Source: Zymomonas sp. (lineage in GTDB: Bacteria > Pseudomonadota > Alphaproteobacteria > Sphingomonadales > Sphingomonadaceae). From it: DNA of 10,000 nt. Positions 5,309-10,000 of the stretch are shown piece after piece. The notes below the pieces were generated by a model. The model was not told where the DNA came from and ran no database searches. It saw nothing but the letters and a program-made list of their open reading frames with translations. The number at the start of each line of letters is the position of its first letter. Position 1 is the stretch's first letter. The DNA is taken from NCBI RefSeq assembly GCF_020216885.1, contig NZ_JAIWON010000008.1, positions 1 through 10,000 on the forward strand, written 5' to 3'. A program made the position numbers and the translations under genes.

Positions 5309-7291
5309 CTAAATATCCATAGCAGCTTCATCAAATTGAGCTGCATTAGCCTGAATAAATGCAAAGCGATGCTCCGGCTGGCGTCCCATCAAACGATCCA
5401 CCAAATCCGATATTTCCTGCCTATCCTGATAATCTTTCGGTAACGTCACTCTTAAAAGACTGCGGGTCTTGGGATCCATCGTGGTTTCCCGCAATTGTTG
5501 GGGATTCATCTCACCCAAACCTTTAAAGCGAGCGACCTCGACCTTTCGGCCTTTAAAAACCGTTTTTTCTAATTCTACCCGATGATTGTCATCCCGAGCA
5601 TAAAGAGTTTTGGCACCGGCCTTTAAACGATACAAAGGCGGCTGCGCCAAATAGATATGGCCATTCCGAACAATCTCGGTCATTTCACGGAAGAAGAAAG
5701 TCATCAACAAGGTTGCGATATGCGCCCCGTCAACATCAGCATCTGACATGATAATAATGCGCTCATAGCGCAAGGCTTGCGGATCACAACGATCACGGAC
5801 ACCACAACCCAAAGCCTGCGTAATGTCGGAAATCTCCTGATTAGCCAAGATTTTGGCATTGGTCGCCGCCGCGACATTCAAAATTTTACCCCGAATAGGT
5901 AAAATAGCCTGCGTCTTACGATCACGGGCTTGCTTGGCGGAACCGCCAGCAGAATCTCCTTCAACGATAAATAATTCGCTATTTTCAGCCGTATCCTGAC
6001 TACAATCGGTTAATTTACCGGGCAGCCGTAACTTACGAGCGGCTGTCACGGTTTTCCGTTTGATATCCCGTTCAGCACGCCGTCTCAGGCGCTCATCCAT
6101 CCGCTCCATAATAAAGCCGAGCAAGGCACGCCCACGATCCATATCATCCGTCAAGAAATGGTCGAAATGGTCACGAATAGCCTTCTCAACCAATCCTGCC
6201 ACTTGCGGGTTGGTCAAACGGTCTTTTGTTTGGCTCTGGAATTGTGGTTCCCGAATAAACAGGGACAGAACCATATCCGCCCCAATAATCACATCTTCCG
6301 GTGCGATATCCTTGGCCTTTTTCAGGCCAACCAATTCACCAAAGGCTCGCAACCCTCGAACCAAAGCCAAACGTAAACCTTGCTCATGGGTGCCGCCAGC
6401 CGGTGTTGGAATGGTATTACAATAATAAAGAGACGAGCCTTCCGACCATAATGGCCAAGCCACTGCCCATTCTACCGAGCCATCTTCATCGGAAAAGCTC
6501 TGCCGCCCTGTAAAAAACTCTTTGGTAGCACAGTCTCTTTTCCCGACTTCTTCTTTCAGGTAATCGGCCAAGCCTCCGGGAAAATGGATAACCACCTTTT
6601 CCGGCACGTCTTCAGAGGCCAGTTCTGGAGCACAACGCCAAATAATTTCGACACCGGCGAAGAGATAGGCCTTAGAACGCACCATCCGATATAATTTGGC
6701 AGGTTTAAAATGGAGATTCTTCCCGAAAATTTCAGTATCAGGAATAAAGGAAACCGAGGTGCCGCGCCGGTTTGGTGCATTGCCAACCTGTTCCAATGCC
6801 CCAAGAGGCAGACCACGCGAGAAAGATTGCCGATAAAGCAAACGATTGCGAGCGACCTCAACGGTTGTTTCAGATGACAACGCATTCACAACCGAAATAC
6901 CGACACCATGCAAACCGCCTGATGTTGCATAGGCCTTATTCGAAAATTTGCCCCCTGAATGAAGCGTGGTCAGGATCACTTCCAACGCTGATTTATCAGG
7001 AAATTTTGGATGAGGATCAATCGGAATCCCGCGACCATTATCAGTAATGGTTAAACGATCGCCAGTATCCAGAGTGACTTCAATGCGGGTTGCATGACCC
7101 GCCACCGCTTCATCCATGGCATTATCAAGGACTTCGGCGGCCAAATGATGGAAAGCGCGCTCGTCAGTTCCACCGATATACATACCCGGCCGCCGCCGGA
7201 TCGGCTCCAGCCCTTCTAAAACTTCAATAGAATCCGCGTTATAATTATCAGCGGAAGGCGTTACGGTAGATTTAAAAAGATCGTCTGACAT
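5309..7291 (-). CDS. parE: DNA topoisomerase IV subunit B (ParE)
   Basis: ParE is the ATPase subunit that, with ParC, decatenates daughter chromosomes and relaxes supercoils. The 660 residues carry the GHKL ATPase fold: EVLDNAMDEA with Glu53 and Asn57, DNGRGIP (84-90), GGLHGVG (125-131), and the transducer lysine in QTKDRLTN (Lys356). The TOPRIM domain follows, with EGDSAGG (Glu444), PIRGKILNV, and SDADVDG with Asp517, Asp519 and Asp521 for metal binding. The GLGEMNPQQL block (591-600) closes the core. The length, and the absence of the extra insertions seen in many alphaproteobacterial GyrB proteins (about 800 residues), favour ParE over GyrB, as does the IRRRPGMYIGGTDERAFHHL segment. The ATG at 7291 gives a complete N-terminus, although its ribosome site is weak. 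It lies 69 bases downstream of hslO, with a possible own promoter but none that I can call. All motifs look intact. Confidence 0.96.
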   Translation of the reverse strand: MSDDLFKSTVTPSADNYNADSIEVLEGLEPIRRRPGMYIGGTDERAFHHLAAEVLDNAMDEAVAGHATRIEVTLDTGDRLTITDNGRGIPIDPHPKFPDKSALEVILTTLHSGGKFSNKAYATSGGLHGVGISVVNALSSETTVEVARNRLLYRQSFSRGLPLGALEQVGNAPNRRGTSVSFIPDTEIFGKNLHFKPAKLYRMVRSKAYLFAGVEIIWRCAPELASEDVPEKVVIHFPGGLADYLKEEVGKRDCATKEFFTGRQSFSDEDGSVEWAVAWPLWSEGSSLYYCNTIPTPAGGTHEQGLRLALVRGLRAFGELVGLKKAKDIAPEDVIIGADMVLSLFIREPQFQSQTKDRLTNPQVAGLVEKAIRDHFDHFLTDDMDRGRALLGFIMERMDERLRRRAERDIKRKTVTAARKLRLPGKLTDCSQDTAENSELFIVEGDSAGGSAKQARDRKTQAILPIRGKILNVAAATNAKILANQEISDITQALGCGVRDRCDPQALRYERIIIMSDADVDGAHIATLLMTFFFREMTEIVRNGHIYLAQPPLYRLKAGAKTLYARDDNHRVELEKTVFKGRKVEVARFKGLGEMNPQQLRETTMDPKTRSLLRVTLPKDYQDRQEISDLVDRLMGRQPEHRFAFIQANAAQFDEAAMDI

Positions 7292-7360
7292 ATAAGAAAG
7301 CTTTATAGAGTATTTCCATAGGCAGTGAAAGCGTCTCTCAATCAGCTAGCCCCCGTGATA

Positions 7361-8284
7361 TCAGTCGATATCGACAGGGAAGCTATAATGCTGACCACAA
7401 AATTCACAATCTATCTGAATAAGCCCATTTTCATCACACATTTCAGCCCGCTGTTCCTTCGGGAAGCGCATGATAATGTTTTTGAAACGTTCTTTATCAC
7501 AGCGGCACAAAGTCGAAAAAGATTTCGATCCGGTGATATTGATCGGCTTTTCGTCATGGAATAACCGCCAAACGATGTCTTCGCAACTCAAGGCCTGTTC
7601 GGTCAATTCTTCCGGTTTAATGGTTTCACCCAAAAGACGAACATGATCCCAGTCAGGATTATCAAGTCCCTGATGGGTCAATCTTGGGGCATTGGTTTCG
7701 TTTTTGGGGAGATGCTGTAACAATAACCCGCCAGATATCCATCCACGGCCATTTTCGGGTGGCTTTACAGCGATCCGAATTAAGGTCGGAATTTGATCGG
7801 ACTGGGTAAAATAATTCTCGACAGCCTTAGATAGAGACTCTCCGGTCAGGGCAACAATACCCTGATAGCGTTCACGGCTAGCCGACTGATCAAAAATAAT
7901 AGCGAGATAGCCTTCACCCACAAGGTCAGTCAGAGAGGGTTTTTCAGGTAAAGCCGCCTCTTTTTCTGCATTAAATTCAAGATAGCCGCGAATAACATCA
8001 TTTTTAAAATCGCAAACCAACAAGTCAACCGCGCCCCCTTCGGCACGGATTTGCAGTGTAAGCTGACTATCTTTTTCATCTAACAGACTGCCTAACAGTC
8101 CTGTCAGGGTCAAAGCCTCTGCCAAGAAAGAAGCCAGAGATTGCGGATAGTTATGATTAGAAAGAATTTTGTCCAAAACACTATTCAGATGCAGCATTCG
8201 GCCTCGGGCATCCAAAGCGGGTAGCGTAAAACTCAAATAGCGATCGAGATTTTCAGAAGGACTATTCTGGATATTCTCACTCAT
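7361..8284 (-). CDS. hslO: 33 kDa redox-regulated chaperone Hsp33
   Basis: Hsp33 is a cytosolic holdase that is inactive while its four cysteines bind zinc. It becomes active when oxidative stress plus unfolding releases the zinc and forms disulfides. The 307 residues hold the N-terminal domain (about 10-190, including the family's RGRMLHLN and GLLGSLL segments), a linker region, and a C-terminal redox switch. The switch cysteines are Cys260 and Cys262 (CRC) and Cys293 and Cys296 (CEFC). The 31-residue step between the two pairs equals that of E. coli Hsp33 (Cys234 to Cys265). A further Cys283 sits between them. The open frame begins at 8326, but GAGG at 8290-8293 lies five bases before the ATG at 8284, so I use that start. 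It follows argF by 128 bases and precedes parE. I could not identify a heat-shock promoter with confidence. Confidence 0.95.
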   Translation of the reverse strand: MSENIQNSPSENLDRYLSFTLPALDARGRMLHLNSVLDKILSNHNYPQSLASFLAEALTLTGLLGSLLDEKDSQLTLQIRAEGGAVDLLVCDFKNDVIRGYLEFNAEKEAALPEKPSLTDLVGEGYLAIIFDQSASRERYQGIVALTGESLSKAVENYFTQSDQIPTLIRIAVKPPENGRGWISGGLLLQHLPKNETNAPRLTHQGLDNPDWDHVRLLGETIKPEELTEQALSCEDIVWRLFHDEKPINITGSKSFSTLCRCDKERFKNIIMRFPKEQRAEMCDENGLIQIDCEFCGQHYSFPVDID

Positions 8285-8289
8285 TTTTA

Positions 8290-8293
8290 CCTC
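8290..8293 (-). promoter_or_regulatory. ribosome binding site that sets the hslO start
   Basis: The minus strand reads GAGG, five bases before the ATG at 8284. This supports the shorter 307-residue product over a start at 8326. Confidence 0.6.
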
Positions 8294-8312
8294 GCATCCT
8301 CTGACCCATAAA

Positions 8313-8344
8313 AAGTAAGCTGACAAAAAGATGCCAGCTTACTT
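8313..8344 (-). terminator. terminator-like hairpin between argF and hslO
   Basis: AAGTAAGCTG (8313-8322) and CAGCTTACTT (8335-8344) form a perfect 10-base-pair stem with a 12-base loop. On the minus strand the stem ends in ACTTTTTATGG, so a short U-tract follows. It lies about 70 bases after the argF stop and 28 bases before the hslO start codon, so it can end argDF transcripts or attenuate expression of hslO. On the plus strand no T-run follows. Confidence 0.5.
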
Positions 8345-8345
8345 G

Positions 8346-8427
8346 AAGGGTGATGCCCCTTGCTGGAATAAAGCAAGAGGACATAGTTAATTTCAGGCTA
8401 TGTTAGGGTATTTTATAATAACCCTAA
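8346..8427. repeat. cluster of short inverted repeats in the argF-hslO gap
   Basis: Four further short palindromic arms sit side by side. AAGGG (8346-8350) pairs with CCCTT (8357-8361). CTTGCT (8359-8364) pairs with AGCAAG (8372-8377) and overlaps the previous stem, so the two exclude each other. ACATAG (8381-8386) pairs with CTATGT (8398-8403). TTAGGGT (8403-8409) pairs with ACCCTAA (8421-8427), spanning the argF stop codon. Stems are 5-7 base pairs, so each alone is weak. Confidence 0.4.
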
Positions 8428-9354
8428 TGACCAAAGCAGAACCGACTTCTGGGCATGGAGCCGGTTTTCAGCTTCATCCCAAACCACCGAACGAGAACCA
8501 TCAATAACGGCATCAACGACCTCTTCACCGCGATGGGCGGGCAAACAATGCAGGAATAGCGCCTGATCGCCAGCCTTTGCCATCAAGGCTTCATTAACCT
8601 GATAAGGCTGCATAGCCGCCATTTTTGCTTCCGCATGCGCCTGCCCCATAGAAATCCATGTATCGGTTACGACGACATCAGCACCTTTGACCGCTTCATC
8701 GGGATCATCGGTAATAACTACATCGCAGCCCGCTTTACGCGCTGCTTCGATAAATTTCGGATCAGGTTCATAACCATGAGGACAAGCGGCGATAACAGAA
8801 AAGCCCATAAGGCCACTGGCTTCAATGATGGAATATAGCACATTGTTACCATCACCCAGCCAAGCCCAACATGTGCCTTCCACTTTACCCTTATGCTCGA
8901 TCACCGTCAGCATATCCGCCATAATCTGGCAAGGATGGGATAAATCCGTCAAACCATTGATAACCGGAACCGAAGCATAACGCGCCAGTTCCTCGATTTT
9001 CGCATGGTCATCAGTGCGGATCATGATCGCATCAATAAAGCGGGATAACACACGAGCCGTGTCGGCAATGGTTTCACCACGACCGATTTGGGTCGATCCG
9101 GATTCCATAACGATGGTACTGCCCCCAAGCTGTCGCATTCCGACATCAAAAGATACTCTTGTCCGGGTTGAGTTTTTCTCAAAAATCATTCCAAGAATAG
9201 AATCTTTTAACGGCGCATCGGCATCAACCCGTCCTTTTGGCCAGCCTTTTCGTGCCTGTTTACGAGCCAAAGCATCCGCCAGCATGGCTTTCACAGCATC
9301 CGCACCAGCATCAGCAAAATTCAGAAAATGACGACGTTTTATTGAATGGGGCAC
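8413..9354 (-). CDS. argF: ornithine carbamoyltransferase
   Basis: ArgF joins carbamoyl phosphate and ornithine to give citrulline, the sixth step of arginine biosynthesis, in the cytosol. With the chosen start the product has 313 residues, typical for the family. The carbamoyl-phosphate loop is FEKNSTRTR (STRTR at 62-66), followed by the HPCQ block (140-143), the ornithine-binding DTWISMG (231-237) and HCLPAHRG (269-276) with the catalytic-site Cys271. The SMG plus HCLP pair separates it from aspartate carbamoyltransferase and from transcarbamylases for other amino acids. The frame opens at a GTG at 9363, but that codon lies within AAGGTGGT (9359-9366), a near-perfect ribosome site. The GTG at 9354, four bases after it, is therefore the likely start. 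It begins 30 bases after the argD stop, so the two genes are almost surely one operon. Confidence 0.96.
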   Translation of the reverse strand: MPHSIKRRHFLNFADAGADAVKAMLADALARKQARKGWPKGRVDADAPLKDSILGMIFEKNSTRTRVSFDVGMRQLGGSTIVMESGSTQIGRGETIADTARVLSRFIDAIMIRTDDHAKIEELARYASVPVINGLTDLSHPCQIMADMLTVIEHKGKVEGTCWAWLGDGNNVLYSIIEASGLMGFSVIAACPHGYEPDPKFIEAARKAGCDVVITDDPDEAVKGADVVVTDTWISMGQAHAEAKMAAMQPYQVNEALMAKAGDQALFLHCLPAHRGEEVVDAVIDGSRSVVWDEAENRLHAQKSVLLWSLGLL

Positions 9355-9358
9355 AGTA

Positions 9359-9366
9359 ACCACCTT
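9359..9366 (-). promoter_or_regulatory. ribosome binding site that sets the GTG start of argF
   Basis: The minus strand reads AAGGTGGT, one mismatch from the ideal AAGGAGGT, four bases before the GTG at 9354. It contains the alternative GTG at 9363, which would then lack its own site. Confidence 0.65.
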
Positions 9367-9384
9367 TATTCTATGGCCGAAAAA

Positions 9385-10000
9385 TCAAGCCGCTTGAGCT
9401 GGAACATAGCTTTTCAAGCCAGATTCCAGTTTTTCCATGAATTCATCGATATGCTTTTCTTCGATGACCAAAGGCGGCAATATACGGATAACATTATCTG
9501 CCGCAGCCACCGTTAGAAGGCCATGATTATCACGCAAATGCGCAACCACATCACGAGATGGAACCGATAATTTCAAACCACGGATCAAGCCACGACCACG
9601 GGCTTCTAAGCAAAGCTCGGGGTATTTTTTAGCGATTGCGTCCAGCTTTTCAGCCAGAATATTACCCATTTTCTGGACATGGTCGAAAAAGCCATCTTCC
9701 AGAATGATATCAAGGATGGACTGACCGGCTGCCATTGCCAGTGGATTGCCACCATAAGTTGAACCATGCGTGCCGAAGACCATACCTTTTGCAGCATGTT
9801 CGGTTGCAAGACAGGCGCCTAATGGGAAACCACCACCGATACCTTTGGCAACGGCCATAATATCCGGCTTGATGCCATATTGTTCATGGGCAAAGAAAGT
9901 GCCAGAGCGGCCATAACCGCACTGAACTTCATCCAGAACCAACATCAATCCTTTTTCGTCACAAATGCGACGCAGGCCTTTCATGAATTCATCCGTTGCA
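9385..10000 (-). CDS. argD: acetylornithine aminotransferase, C-terminal part, cut by window edge
   Basis: The visible 205 residues are the C-terminal half of a class III PLP-dependent aminotransferase. The frame is open through the right edge (residues ATDEF precede the Met codon at 9984), so the start lies outside. Landmarks are LDEVQCGYGRSGTFFA, with the Asp that contacts the PLP ring nitrogen, and AVAKGIGGGFPLGA, whose Lys (codon at 9844-9846) forms the Schiff base. The phosphate-contact segment GTHGSTYGGNPLA follows, then a C-terminal RILPPLVI block. ArgD transfers an amino group from glutamate to N-acetylglutamate semialdehyde, giving N-acetylornithine; in many bacteria it also serves lysine synthesis as DapC. 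Adjacency to argF supports ArgD over ornithine or GABA aminotransferases of the same class. The stop is 30 bases before argF. Confidence 0.93.
   Translation of the reverse strand, partial: ATDEFMKGLRRICDEKGLMLVLDEVQCGYGRSGTFFAHEQYGIKPDIMAVAKGIGGGFPLGACLATEHAAKGMVFGTHGSTYGGNPLAMAAGQSILDIILEDGFFDHVQKMGNILAEKLDAIAKKYPELCLEARGRGLIRGLKLSVPSRDVVAHLRDNHGLLTVAAADNVIRILPPLVIEEKHIDEFMEKLESGLKSYVPAQAA

Noticed and set aside
6060..6425. Plus-strand open frame of 121 codons opposite parE, with overlapping smaller frames
   Set aside because: The parE frame is intact across it with all expected motifs. The product is Arg/Ser/Pro-rich low-complexity sequence typical of an antisense shadow.
7292..7360. Promoter for parE in the 69-base gap after hslO
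   Set aside because: A TATAAA is present near the parE start, but no acceptable -35 element sits at the right distance, and readthrough from hslO is equally possible.
7356..7374. Two palindromes, TGATATCA and TCGATATCGA, with centres 10 bases apart at the hslO stop
   Set aside because: They could be a one-turn-spaced operator pair, but most of the second is fixed by the Val-Asp-Ile-Asp codons and the stop. There is no second site elsewhere to support a regulator.

Overview
The window reads as a stretch of ordinary alphaproteobacterial chromosome. Gene content, gene order and a moderate GC content (roughly mid-40s percent, by eye) fit a low-GC sphingomonad such as Zymomonas mobilis. The genus is an inference from content and composition; no database comparison was run. 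I see no tRNA, rRNA, CRISPR array, insertion sequence, phage gene or plasmid function, and no compositional island.

Left part (1 to about 5260) is an envelope and cell-division neighbourhood built on a divergent intergenic region at about 2703-2907. Leftward runs ftsE - ftsX - DUF218 (YdcF-like) protein - plsC (cut by the window edge), with ftsE and ftsX coupled through an ATGA overlap. Rightward runs a membrane-anchored zinc-ribbon protein with the architecture of the Caulobacter polarity factor ZitP (zinc finger, long acidic/serine-rich linker, one membrane helix, DUF3426-like domain), then a YggT-family membrane protein, then, after a 188-base gap, a MarC-family membrane protein.

Right part (about 5196 to 10000) is all on the minus strand. 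In transcription order it holds argD (3' part only), argF, hslO (Hsp33) and parE (topoisomerase IV subunit B). argD and argF lie 30 bases apart and form the late arginine-biosynthesis unit: ArgD makes N-acetylornithine and ArgF carbamoylates ornithine to citrulline. The argF-hslO gap carries several short inverted repeats, ending in a terminator-like hairpin. parE and marC converge on a gap with two strong hairpins placed so that each gene's terminator lies beyond the other's.

Several starts were set inside the longest open frame. ftsE uses TTG, argF uses GTG, and ftsX, hslO, the zinc-ribbon protein and the DUF218 protein use internal ATGs. Most of these are supported by a ribosome binding site, an ATGA overlap or the position of the conserved domain. 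No new defence or mobile system was found. The most interesting items are the ZitP-like protein divergent from ftsEX, the crossed terminators between marC and parE, and the inverted repeats between argF and hslO.
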